From an uncultured Actinomyces sp. (GTDB lineage Bacteria; Actinomycetota; Actinomycetes; Actinomycetales; Actinomycetaceae): 11,241 nucleotides of DNA. Each line of letters starts with the position of its first letter. Position 1 is the first letter of the stretch. Positions 1 to 6,839 of this stretch are shown piece after piece. The notes beneath the pieces were generated by a model that was given only the letters and a program-made list of their open reading frames with translations, was not told the origin of the DNA and did no database searches. The stretch covers positions 1 through 11,241 of the forward strand of contig CALIZH010000196.1 of assembly GCA_938028585.1 (NCBI GenBank). Reading direction: 5' to 3'. The position numbers and the translations under genes were made by a program.

Positions 1-2
1 TG

Positions 3-2330
3 GATGACGCACGTGACCTGCGTGAGCGCGCCACTTTTGCGCCGGTGCGTGACCGCTACAAGATCTTCATCATCGACGAAGCCCACATGGTCAGCCCCCA
101 AGGCTTCAATGCCCTGCTCAAGCTCGTTGAAGAGCCGCCTGAGCACGTAAAGTTCATCTTTGCGACGACGGAACCTGAGCGCGTCATTGGAACCATCCGT
201 TCCCGTACGCATCACTATCCTTTCCGCTTGGTTCCGCCGGATATTTTGGAGCCCTACCTGCAGACTCTGTGCGATGAGGAGCATATTCGCGTCGGTGAAG
301 GCGTCCTTCCCCTGGTCATCCGCGCCGGTGGCGGTTCTGTGCGTGACTCTCTGTCGGTCTTGGACCAGTTGATGGCCGGCGCAATCGATGGCGAGATCGC
401 ATATAAGACCGCTGTTGCTCTTTTGGGCTACACGGATACTGCGCTTTTGGATGAGACTGTCGATGCCCTTGCAGGGGGCGACGGCTCTGCTGCGTATCGC
501 GTGATCGAAAAAATGGTGTCTTCAGGTCATGACCCGCGTCGTTTTGTCGAAGATTTCTTGCAGCGCTTACGCGATCTGTTGATTATTGCTGTCGCGGGTG
601 ATGGCGCCAACGATGTCTTGGTTGGAACGCCTCACGATCAGTTTGAACGCATGAGCGTCCAGGCAAAGAACTGGGGCACGCAGGCCTTGTCGCGCGCTGC
701 TGACCTCACTGACGAGGCCCTCCGCTCCATGACTGGTGCGACCTCACCCAGGTTGCAGCTTGAGTTGCTCATCGGCCGAATCTTGGTGCCCGGTGCAGGC
801 GTTGATGCCACTGCTGGTGCCTATGGAGTAGCACCAGCAGCAGTCGCTGGCGGGATGGCGGGTACCCCGGGACCGCTCTCTGGTGGAGTCGGCTTGGTTG
901 GGGGCGGTGCCCCTGCCGAGGCCCCGGCTGGTTCGGGTTCATTTGGTGCTCGTCAGGCACGCGAAGCTCTTGCACGCAAGAAAGCCCAAAAGAGCGGAGA
1001 CCAGGGCACCTCGGCGGCGCCAGAAGCTTTTGTCGATGGCCGTATTGATTCGCCTCGACAAGCAGAACATGCACCCCAATCTCAGCCCTCATCTGGGGGC
1101 TGGGAGGTTGCTCGCCCTGCTGCTCATAGCGATGCACCTGCGCAGCACAGCGCTCCTGTCGATGCTCCCGCTGCTCAGATGCCTCGTGACGCGGTCCATG
1201 AAGTGCCTGAAAAGGCTCCGGAACAAGTTCCCGCACCTTCTCATTCGCCCGCTCCCACGCCGCCACCCGCGCAGGTTTCACGCTCCGCTGCTGCACCCAA
1301 TGCGGACCTTGTGCGACAGCGCTGGGGAGATGTCGTTGAGCGTTTGGCCACGCACAGTAGGGTTGTGTGGAGCTTGCTGTCTCAAAACGGGCAATTGGGC
1401 GCCGTTGACGGAGACCAATTGGTCATCCTCTTCCCCAGCCAAGGGATGGTCGCTAGCTTTACAAACGGGGGACGTGCGCAGATCGTGGAGGAGACGATCT
1501 ATGACGTCTTGGGTGTTCGTTTGCACGTCAGTGCGCAGGTGGGGCAATCCGGAGGCGGACCGGCAGTGTCAACGCCTTCTGCCAATGCACATTCCGTTGC
1601 GGCTCCTCTGCAGAGCATGCCAGCCCAGGGCGCACCCGTTCAGTCCGCAGCTGCTCAGGCTTCACCTGCTCAAGAATCGGTCCCCTCTGGGCTCGGCAAC
1701 TCAGACGCCTCGGCGCACGAAGCCGCGCCGGCACCGGAATTCCATGTTCCGGCGGAACCGATCGATGCCTCGAAACCCTATGATCCGCAGGCACCAGAAT
1801 CTTACGATTGGCATACTCAGGCGCCGCCCCCTTTTGATCCGGGGGATCAGGTTGAAGAGGTAGAGCAGGACTTGCAGGAAGTACCTGCTCCATCACCTGA
1901 ACCTGATGATGAACCAGAGGATGAGCCTGTCGCGACTTCAGGTTGGAGTGAAACTGTCGTTCAGCCTCCAAGTTTTGACCCGCTTGAAGAAGAGTCAGCT
2001 CCTGAAGTTCCAAACTTTGCTGAGGTTACGCCACTTCCTTCGCAGCGTTTTGCGCGTGTGGAAGAAGACGACGCGCGTTCTAGCGACGACACACATTCAA
2101 CTGACAATGCGCGTTCGGATGAGGAACCGGCAGCCTCAGCAGAGGCCTCGGCAGAGGAAGAAGCGCAGGAAATTCCCGCAACCCCCATCGTTTCTGCGGC
2201 AGAGGACGACAGCGCCAGCATCGATGATCAGGACATGTCCGAATCGAATCTCTTTGGAATCCCAGCAGTTTTGGATATTTTGGGCGGAACCATCATCGAA
2301 CAAAAGACTGACGATCAGGGTGGGTGGTGA
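3..2330 (+). CDS. dnaX: DNA polymerase III subunit gamma/tau (partial, 5' end outside window)
   Basis: ATPase subunit of the clamp loader, which opens the beta sliding clamp and tethers polymerase cores at the fork. The reading frame is open from the window edge. 775 codons are present and roughly 105 N-terminal residues (Walker A, probably zinc-binding cysteines) are missing, judged against E. coli DnaX. Numbering from base 3, visible parts are the Walker B motif IIDEAHM (D25-E26-A27-H28), sensor 1 FATTEP (T55-T56), the arginine finger in SRTHHYPFR (R68), a sensor 2-like GGSVRDSLSVLDQ near 110, and the helical collar to about 260. A long Ala/Pro/Gln/Glu-rich, probably disordered region follows. 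It is interrupted by a folded block (about 437-515, starting VRQRWGDVVERL, with WSLLSQNGQ) resembling the C-terminal domain of other actinobacterial DnaX. The tail is strongly acidic and ends in a hydrophobic motif (FGIPAVLDILGG, about 751-762). The total would be near 880 residues, longer than E. coli tau (643). I see no slippery heptamer for a gamma product. Ends 3 bp before recR, so probably co-transcribed. Confidence 0.95.
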   Translation, partial: DDARDLRERATFAPVRDRYKIFIIDEAHMVSPQGFNALLKLVEEPPEHVKFIFATTEPERVIGTIRSRTHHYPFRLVPPDILEPYLQTLCDEEHIRVGEGVLPLVIRAGGGSVRDSLSVLDQLMAGAIDGEIAYKTAVALLGYTDTALLDETVDALAGGDGSAAYRVIEKMVSSGHDPRRFVEDFLQRLRDLLIIAVAGDGANDVLVGTPHDQFERMSVQAKNWGTQALSRAADLTDEALRSMTGATSPRLQLELLIGRILVPGAGVDATAGAYGVAPAAVAGGMAGTPGPLSGGVGLVGGGAPAEAPAGSGSFGARQAREALARKKAQKSGDQGTSAAPEAFVDGRIDSPRQAEHAPQSQPSSGGWEVARPAAHSDAPAQHSAPVDAPAAQMPRDAVHEVPEKAPEQVPAPSHSPAPTPPPAQVSRSAAAPNADLVRQRWGDVVERLATHSRVVWSLLSQNGQLGAVDGDQLVILFPSQGMVASFTNGGRAQIVEETIYDVLGVRLHVSAQVGQSGGGPAVSTPSANAHSVAAPLQSMPAQGAPVQSAAAQASPAQESVPSGLGNSDASAHEAAPAPEFHVPAEPIDASKPYDPQAPESYDWHTQAPPPFDPGDQVEEVEQDLQEVPAPSPEPDDEPEDEPVATSGWSETVVQPPSFDPLEEESAPEVPNFAEVTPLPSQRFARVEEDDARSSDDTHSTDNARSDEEPAASAEASAEEEAQEIPATPIVSAAEDDSASIDDQDMSESNLFGIPAVLDILGGTIIEQKTDDQGGW

Positions 2331-2333
2331 CGC

Positions 2334-2930
2334 ATGTACGAAGGAGCTCTTCAAGACCTCATCGATGAATTGGGACAACTTCCCGGAGTGGGGCCAAAGA
2401 GCGCGCAGCGTATGGCTTTGCACCTTCTCGAGGCCGAGCCCGAGGATGTCGAGCGCCTGACCACTGCGATCAATGCGGTCCGTCATCAGGTCAAGCACTG
2501 TGTTGTTTGCGGGAACCTCACCGAAGACGATGAATGCTCGATCTGTCGTGATCCGCGGCGTGATCCCAGCGTGATCTGTGTTGTCCAAGAACCCAAGGAC
2601 ATCCAGGCCATTGAGAATTCACGAGTATTCCGCGGACGCTACCACGTTCTGGGCGGCGCTATTGATCCCATCCACGGGATTGGCCCCGATCAGCTCAGTA
2701 TTCGTCAGCTTCTGGGACGCCTGTCAGATGGTGTTGTTCAAGAGGTCATCATCGCGACAAACCCGAATATTGAAGGTGAGGCAACTGCCTCGTACCTAGC
2801 GCGCACCCTTTCGACAATTGGTGTGACGACAACGCGACTTGCCATGGGACTTCCCGTGGGCGGCGATTTGGAATATGCGGATTCCATTACCCTGGGACGG
2901 GCAATGGAAGGCCGGCGCAATATGTCCTGA
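2334..2930 (+). CDS. recR: Recombination mediator protein RecR
   Basis: RecR acts with RecO (and RecF) to load RecA onto SSB-coated single-stranded gaps during recombinational repair. The 198-residue length is the family norm. Domains in order: an N-terminal helix-hairpin-helix (about 6-32, core LPGVGPKSAQRMA), a four-cysteine zinc finger (C56-x2-C59 and C68-x2-C71), a Toprim domain (about 79-174, including VVQEPKDI and the loop TNPNIEGEATA), and the C-terminal segment with ITLGRAMEGRR. All expected zinc ligands are present. The ATG lies 3 bp after the dnaX stop, with the G-rich stretch AGGGTGGGTGG at the end of dnaX as the only plausible ribosome-binding sequence, which suggests translational coupling. 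dnaX-recR adjacency is common in bacteria. Confidence 0.97.
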   Translation: MYEGALQDLIDELGQLPGVGPKSAQRMALHLLEAEPEDVERLTTAINAVRHQVKHCVVCGNLTEDDECSICRDPRRDPSVICVVQEPKDIQAIENSRVFRGRYHVLGGAIDPIHGIGPDQLSIRQLLGRLSDGVVQEVIIATNPNIEGEATASYLARTLSTIGVTTTRLAMGLPVGGDLEYADSITLGRAMEGRRNMS

Positions 2931-2945
2931 ATTTCCGCGGAAATT
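2930..2945. promoter_or_regulatory. Perfect 16-bp palindrome, candidate operator upstream of the two-component genes
   Basis: AATTTCCGCGGAAATT is exactly equal to its own reverse complement. It starts on the last base of the recR stop codon and ends 3 bp before the response regulator's Shine-Dalgarno (AAAGGA, 2949-2954). As RNA it would give only a 6-bp stem with a CGCG loop and has no following U-run, so a terminator is unlikely. A dimeric regulator binding site, perhaps autoregulation by the adjacent response regulator, is an inference. No convincing -35/-10 pair was found in the preceding recR sequence. Confidence 0.45.
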
Positions 2946-2961
2946 GTGAAAGGATCGCGAC

Positions 2962-3687
2962 GTGAGTACAACAGAGTCCAGCTTTATTCGCCCCGATGGG
3001 ACACCCGCGCGCGTCCTTGTTGTGGATGACGAATCGGTCTTGGCCGAGCTACTTGGATCAGCACTGCGCCACCAGGGCTGGGAAACCCAAACGGCAGCAA
3101 ACGGTTGGGAAGCACTGGATAAAGCCGATACCTTCGATCCCGATGTCGTGGTCTTGGATATCCAGATGCCCGGACTGGACGGAATGGAAACCCTGGAACG
3201 CCTGCGTAAGCGCAAGCCGCACCTTCCCGTCCTGTTCTTGACGGCGCGTGACGCCGTTGCCGACCGCGTTGCCGGACTGCGTGCAGGTGCAGATGACTAC
3301 GTCACTAAGCCTTTTGACCTCGATGAAGTTACTGCGCGTATCGACGCACTGCTTCGCCGATCTGGAATGGCTTCGGTCACCGCTGAACGCGTTCTGACCG
3401 TTGGCGATCTGACCCTGGATGAGGACTCTCACGATGTTGCGCGCGGCGGTGAAGCAATTACGCTCACCAACACTGAATTCGAGCTGCTGCGCTACTTCAT
3501 GGAAAACCCAAATGTCGTCCTTTCGAAATCGCAGATCCTTGATCGAGTGTGGTCTTACGACTTTGGTGGCCAGGCGAACATCGTTGAGCTGTATATCTCC
3601 TACCTGCGTAAGAAGATCGACGCCGGGCGCGAACCCATGATTCACACGGTCAGGGGAGCCGGCTATATCCTCAGGCCCGCCTCATAG
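2962..3687 (+). CDS. OmpR/PhoB-family two-component response regulator (TrcR-like)
   Basis: Cytoplasmic DNA-binding regulator activated by phosphorylation from the kinase encoded next. The 241 residues show a receiver domain (about 17-133) with the acidic pair D22-D23, phosphoacceptor D66 (VVVLDIQMPGLDG), T94 (FLTARD) and K116 (VTKPF). A winged-helix trans_reg_C domain follows (about 145-241) with TNTEFELLRYFMENP, the SKSQILDRVW helix, and the recognition region VELYISYLRKKID ending in HTVRGAGYIL. All phosphotransfer residues are intact. From memory the sequence resembles M. tuberculosis TrcR (same FLTARD, DYVTKPF and YDFGG motifs), but orthology is not proven, so no symbol is given. The start is GTG at 2962, chosen because AAAGGA sits 7 nt upstream. 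About 16 residues precede the receiver fold. It lies 31 bp after recR, behind a palindrome. Confidence 0.95.
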   Translation: MSTTESSFIRPDGTPARVLVVDDESVLAELLGSALRHQGWETQTAANGWEALDKADTFDPDVVVLDIQMPGLDGMETLERLRKRKPHLPVLFLTARDAVADRVAGLRAGADDYVTKPFDLDEVTARIDALLRRSGMASVTAERVLTVGDLTLDEDSHDVARGGEAITLTNTEFELLRYFMENPNVVLSKSQILDRVWSYDFGGQANIVELYISYLRKKIDAGREPMIHTVRGAGYILRPAS

Positions 3688-3690
3688 GAG
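3686..3690 (+). promoter_or_regulatory. Shine-Dalgarno of the histidine kinase, overlapping the regulator stop codon
   Basis: AGGAG overlaps the last two bases of the response regulator's TAG stop and lies 5 nt before the kinase ATG at 3696. It fixes the kinase start and implies that ribosomes finishing the regulator gene help initiate the kinase, the usual way such pairs keep their stoichiometry. Confidence 0.8.
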
Positions 3691-3695
3691 CGCAA

Positions 3696-5345
3696 ATGAC
3701 AGCCTCTGCCCCCCAAGCTTCGAATACCGAATCTCAGGCGAGCGCTCCCAAACACAGTGCACCTCAAACGAAGCGCAAGCGATCGCGTCTTCTCACTGTT
3801 CGCCTGAGCCGTTTTCTTGCGGCTGCCGTCGCCATCGCTCTGGTGACAATGCTTGCTGCTTCGGCATTTGCGATGCGCTCGTGGATGACATCGAAGCTGG
3901 ATTCTTCGCTTGAATCAATGCTCTCTCGGCTGGAGAAGAATGCCGAACTGACCTTGGAACAGCCGCTTCCCCCGCCCCCGCCACACCACGACGACGCTCA
4001 GGCCCCGGCCTCGAATTCTCCCAGTGCGGACCCAACGGCAACACCGACTGATAAAGGCCCCCGAGGCCTTCGTGGACCGGGATCCTCCGAGGGCCAGTTG
4101 CAGCTCATCAAACACGACGATGAGGTGGTTTCCGGTGTCGTCAAACAGTTTGACGTCGTCGAACTGGATTCGGAAGCCCAACAGCAGCTGCTTTCATTGC
4201 GTTGTGACTCCCATGGGCATGACGTCAATCTGAAGAATTACGGTGCTTTCCGCGTGATGTGTACGCAGAAAGATTCCCAGACGCTGGTTGTCGGCCTGTC
4301 TTTGGCAGCGAATAATTCGACCTTCTTTGCGCTCATTGCCGTTGAAGGAGTCATCGCGCTGGTTGTCATCCTTGGCGCGACCTTCATCGGACGTAAGTGG
4401 ATCCGCAAGGAAATGCTCCCTTTGGGTGAAGTCGCCGCAACCGCGCGGAATATCGGTTCCCAAGATCTGATCGCCGCACCGACTGTTGACACTTTTGATC
4501 GCGTCGATAGTTCCATTGCTCAACCCGGAGACGAGGTCGGTGACGTCGGTTTCGCCTTGAATACGATGATCGACAATGTTGAAACTGCGCTTCAGGCCCG
4601 CGCGGAATCCGAGCAGCGCCTGCGTCAATTCGTCGCCGATGCCTCGCACGAACTCCGAACTCCTTTGGCATCGATTCAGGGTTACACGCAGCTTCTTCAA
4701 CGAGGGGCAACGGACCAAGAGCTTGCGCTTTCGCGAATCGCATCTGAGTCCGCGCGTATGTCCGGTCTGGTTGAGGATCTTCTGCTCTTGGCCCGTCTTG
4801 ATGCGGGACGCGAACTGGCCAGCGATCCGGTAGATGTGATCCCTCTGGCCATCGACGCAGTGTCAGATGCTCATGCAGCAGGTCCGGATCACCAGTGGAG
4901 CCTGGACCTTCCCGAAATTGATGACGAGGCCGATTCCTGCACTTCCTGCACCGTGCTGGGTGATGAGTCTGCGCTTCGCCAGGTCTTCGCAAACCTGGTC
5001 AATAACGCGAGGATCCACACTCCCGCTGGCACTCACGTCAAAGTTGGAGTGCAAACGATCGCTGGTACCGCATCGACGCCGGGATTTGTGCGCCTGAGCG
5101 TTGCCGATGATGGACCGGGAATTGCGCCCGAGCTGCGTGCGACCGTCTTTGATCGCTTCGTCCGAGGCGACACTTCGCGCTCACGTCAGGGGAAGGGATC
5201 CTCGGGGCTGGGCCTGTCGATCGTTTCCTCGATTGCCGAGGCCTTGGGTGGCCGAGTGGATGTCGATACCTTGTGCGAAGGCGAAGGTAAGCCCGGCGAA
5301 CACGGAACGACCTTCTCGGTCATCTTGCCGGTGGCAGAAAACTAG
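3696..5345 (+). CDS. Membrane sensor histidine kinase, partner of the upstream response regulator
   Basis: Senses an unknown stimulus at the membrane and phosphorylates the adjacent regulator. The 549 residues comprise a polar cytoplasmic N-terminus (1-31, basic KRKRSR at 26-31), TM1 about 40-60, an extracytoplasmic segment of about 145 residues, TM2 about 209-231, a HAMP linker about 233-300, and HisKA with phosphoacceptor H318 in DASHELRTPLAS. The HATPase_c domain has the N box NLVNNA around 432-438, the G1 box ADDGPGI (470-476), DRFVRGD, and the G2 box GSSGLGLSI (501-509). The sensor segment has five prolines followed by HHDD (P92-D100), then a Pro/Ala/Thr/Ser-rich stretch and GPRGLRGPG, a layout I recall from other actinobacterial sensors. 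It holds just two cysteines, C170 and C189. A further SCTSC (C415/C418) interrupts the start of the ATPase domain. The ligand is unknown. It overlaps no gene and is followed by a hairpin terminator. Confidence 0.95.
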   Translation: MTASAPQASNTESQASAPKHSAPQTKRKRSRLLTVRLSRFLAAAVAIALVTMLAASAFAMRSWMTSKLDSSLESMLSRLEKNAELTLEQPLPPPPPHHDDAQAPASNSPSADPTATPTDKGPRGLRGPGSSEGQLQLIKHDDEVVSGVVKQFDVVELDSEAQQQLLSLRCDSHGHDVNLKNYGAFRVMCTQKDSQTLVVGLSLAANNSTFFALIAVEGVIALVVILGATFIGRKWIRKEMLPLGEVAATARNIGSQDLIAAPTVDTFDRVDSSIAQPGDEVGDVGFALNTMIDNVETALQARAESEQRLRQFVADASHELRTPLASIQGYTQLLQRGATDQELALSRIASESARMSGLVEDLLLLARLDAGRELASDPVDVIPLAIDAVSDAHAAGPDHQWSLDLPEIDDEADSCTSCTVLGDESALRQVFANLVNNARIHTPAGTHVKVGVQTIAGTASTPGFVRLSVADDGPGIAPELRATVFDRFVRGDTSRSRQGKGSSGLGLSIVSSIAEALGGRVDVDTLCEGEGKPGEHGTTFSVILPVAEN

Positions 5346-5356
5346 ACCTAATACGA

Positions 5357-5392
5357 ATAGAGGCGCTCTCACATCGATGAGGGCGCCTCTAT
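5357..5392. terminator. Hairpin between convergent genes, probable bidirectional terminator
   Basis: ATAGAGGCGC (5357-5366) pairs perfectly with GCGCCTCTAT (5383-5392). The stem continues inward with T-G, C-G, T-A, C-G and A-T pairs to a 6-nt CATCGA loop, giving a 15-bp stem. It occupies the 50-bp gap between the stop of the sensor kinase (plus strand) and the stop of the exonuclease gene (minus strand). No long T-tract follows on either strand, so termination may be partly Rho-dependent or the hairpin may mainly protect 3' ends. Confidence 0.75.
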
Positions 5393-5395
5393 CTA

Positions 5396-6748
5396 TCAGT
5401 AGCGGTTTCTCTGTTGAAGAGCCGCAACGATGAGCGCACAGGCCTCGGCATCCGAGGTTGCATCGTGGTGGTTGAGCCGGAACCCGGGAACAAGTGCACG
5501 CGTGACTGTCGGTAGTTTGTAGTCGCTCAATCCGGGGACTAAATCCTTCGCCGTTCGATAGGAACAGAAGAAATCGCTTGGCAAGGTTTGTGTTCGGAAG
5601 AACTCGTCCAGCTCCTGCCAGACCCTCTTATCGAAGGCTGCGTTGTGCGCATACATGGGAAGTCCGGCAGAAAAACGCAGCGCGTAGGGTGCGACATCTG
5701 TCCATGACGGAGAGTTATGGACGTCGCGTGCAGTAATTCCGTGGATGTCCGTGAATTCAAAGTGATCGTAACCCGAAGGAGGTTTGATCAAAGTCGACAT
5801 GCGGTCGATGACTTGACCCTGATGGACCTTCACAAGTGCGATCTGACACGCAGAGACGCCACCCATGCGATTCGCGGTCTCGAAATCGACAGCGACAAAG
5901 GTTGGTGCCGCAAGGATTTTTGATGGAGCGGACCATGCAGAACTGCGTCGCTGCTCGCTTCTTGACGAGGCCGCGCGTGCGGAGGCAGAGGAGCGTGCTT
6001 GCGCGTAGGGGCGGCGGCTCGGACTGTGTTGCTCGGTGATGCGTGGGGTTGAGTGCTCTTCAGCAGGGATTGATGTGTAACCGGTTGTCGGTACGTCAAA
6101 ATACGTTGTGCTTTTGACGTGTTTTTCAAGCTCGACGAGGCGTTTCCATTCGGCGTTATATGCAGAGGCGTCCTCACCGCGTTGTTTAGCAAGCATTTCC
6201 TGTGCTTTGGCGCGACGCTTCTGAAGGTCGATGCGGTAATCCTCGCGAGGCGCGGGCAGACCCAGCGAGAACCATCTATCCAAGGTTGCGAGCTCGCCAG
6301 AGTAGTCCTTCATCTTGTGCTGAATGATGGTTACCTGGGCGACGTAGTACTCCATGACGCACTTAGGGTTTTGAAGCGCAGCTTTGACCATTTCTGTTAG
6401 GCAAGCTTGGGCTAGCGCCAGCGCCTGGTCGAGGTCTCCTGAGCGCTTGAAAGCTTTGATGTCATCGATCCATTCGAAGATGTAGCGTCCGTTGTAGCGG
6501 GGGACTAGGCACTCGGTGGTGTTTGCAGTGGGGGGAGTTGTAGCGACTGGAGCCGTCGGGAAAGAACCTGTGGGAGTAGGAACAACTGGAGTACCGGAGC
6601 CATTGAAGGGCTGCAGAAAGGACTCCACGCGAGACTGAACTGCACCGACGCGCGATTGTGCAGCCTGTATGTGGGATTGCACTGCGCGATCAATGTTTCC
6701 GGGTACGGTTAAGTTCGAAATATCGCGAATGATGTCACGCAGACCCAC
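5396..6748 (-). CDS. DEDDh 3'-5' exonuclease with N-terminal heptad repeats and TPR-like region
   Basis: Predicted 450-residue cytoplasmic protein whose C-terminal domain (about 283-450) is a DnaQ-like exonuclease of the DEDDh class. The catalytic set is complete: D288 and E290 (VAVDFET), D373 (HNAAFDKR), and H428 and D433 (HDATSD). This predicts a metal-dependent 3'-5' exonuclease on DNA or RNA. It lacks polymerase domains and is probably not the replicative epsilon subunit. The N-terminus has three 7-residue repeats (22-42), then a Pro/Thr-rich linker, then a helical TPR-like region (about 88-190, including DIKAFKRSGDLDQALALAQ and KMKDYSGELATLDRWF), then a Ser/Arg/Ala-rich linker. The open frame extends upstream to 6907 inside ptsI. 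I chose GTG at 6748 because AGGAG lies 7 nt before it and the upstream residues look non-protein-like. It lies 91 bp downstream of ptsI on the same strand. The substrate is unknown. The exonuclease call is firm; the TPR-like call is by eye. Confidence 0.88.
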   Translation of the reverse strand: MGLRDIIRDISNLTVPGNIDRAVQSHIQAAQSRVGAVQSRVESFLQPFNGSGTPVVPTPTGSFPTAPVATTPPTANTTECLVPRYNGRYIFEWIDDIKAFKRSGDLDQALALAQACLTEMVKAALQNPKCVMEYYVAQVTIIQHKMKDYSGELATLDRWFSLGLPAPREDYRIDLQKRRAKAQEMLAKQRGEDASAYNAEWKRLVELEKHVKSTTYFDVPTTGYTSIPAEEHSTPRITEQHSPSRRPYAQARSSASARAASSRSEQRRSSAWSAPSKILAAPTFVAVDFETANRMGGVSACQIALVKVHQGQVIDRMSTLIKPPSGYDHFEFTDIHGITARDVHNSPSWTDVAPYALRFSAGLPMYAHNAAFDKRVWQELDEFFRTQTLPSDFFCSYRTAKDLVPGLSDYKLPTVTRALVPGFRLNHHDATSDAEACALIVAALQQRNRY

Positions 6749-6755
6749 TGTAACT

Positions 6756-6760
6756 CTCCT
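6756..6760 (-). promoter_or_regulatory. Shine-Dalgarno deciding the start of the exonuclease gene
   Basis: On the minus strand AGGAG is followed by 7 nt (AGTTACA) and then the GTG at 6748-6746. No comparable site precedes the upstream in-frame ATG at 6907, which lies inside ptsI. This sets the protein at 450 rather than 503 residues. Confidence 0.75.
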
Positions 6761-6782
6761 GATAACGACGTCGTCATCGTTG

Positions 6783-6813
6783 ATAGTACAGCATTTCTTC
6801 GGCCAAATTGCAG
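6783..6813 (-). promoter_or_regulatory. Weak candidate promoter for the exonuclease gene
   Basis: Minus strand, between the ptsI stop and the exonuclease start: a good -10 hexamer TACTAT (6783-6788). The only -35 candidate at a usable distance (18-19 nt) is the poor CTGCAA/TGCAAT at its upstream end. A 10-bp palindrome ACGACGTCGT (6765-6774) lies between this -10 and the Shine-Dalgarno. The gene may instead be read through from ptsI, as I see no intrinsic terminator in the gap. Confidence 0.3.
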
Positions 6814-6839
6814 GATTTTTGGACCTATTCTCGCGAGGC

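Noticed and set aside
506..518. A-run (GAAAAAATGG) in dnaX as a programmed frameshift site for gamma
   Set aside because: In the dnaX frame the codons are GAA AAA ATG, which do not form the X XXY YYZ heptamer needed for -1 slippage. It also lies inside the clamp-loader core, too early for a gamma product.
1600..1700. Repeated PAQ/VQS-like units in the dnaX tail as a genuine tandem repeat
   Set aside because: The units are irregular in length and sequence. This is low-complexity Ala/Pro/Gln/Ser composition rather than a defined repeat.
883..1863. 326-codon frame overlapping dnaX in the +1 frame, as a possible frameshift product
   Set aside because: The translation is Arg/Leu/Pro-rich and non-protein-like, dnaX continues uninterrupted through it, and there is no slippery heptamer. 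It is a shadow of the Pro/Ala-rich dnaX tail.
2629..2636. TCCGCGGA inside recR as a second copy of the upstream palindrome
   Set aside because: It is only an 8-bp core match lying in conserved coding sequence (VFRGRY), and CCGCGG-type words are expected by chance at this G+C.
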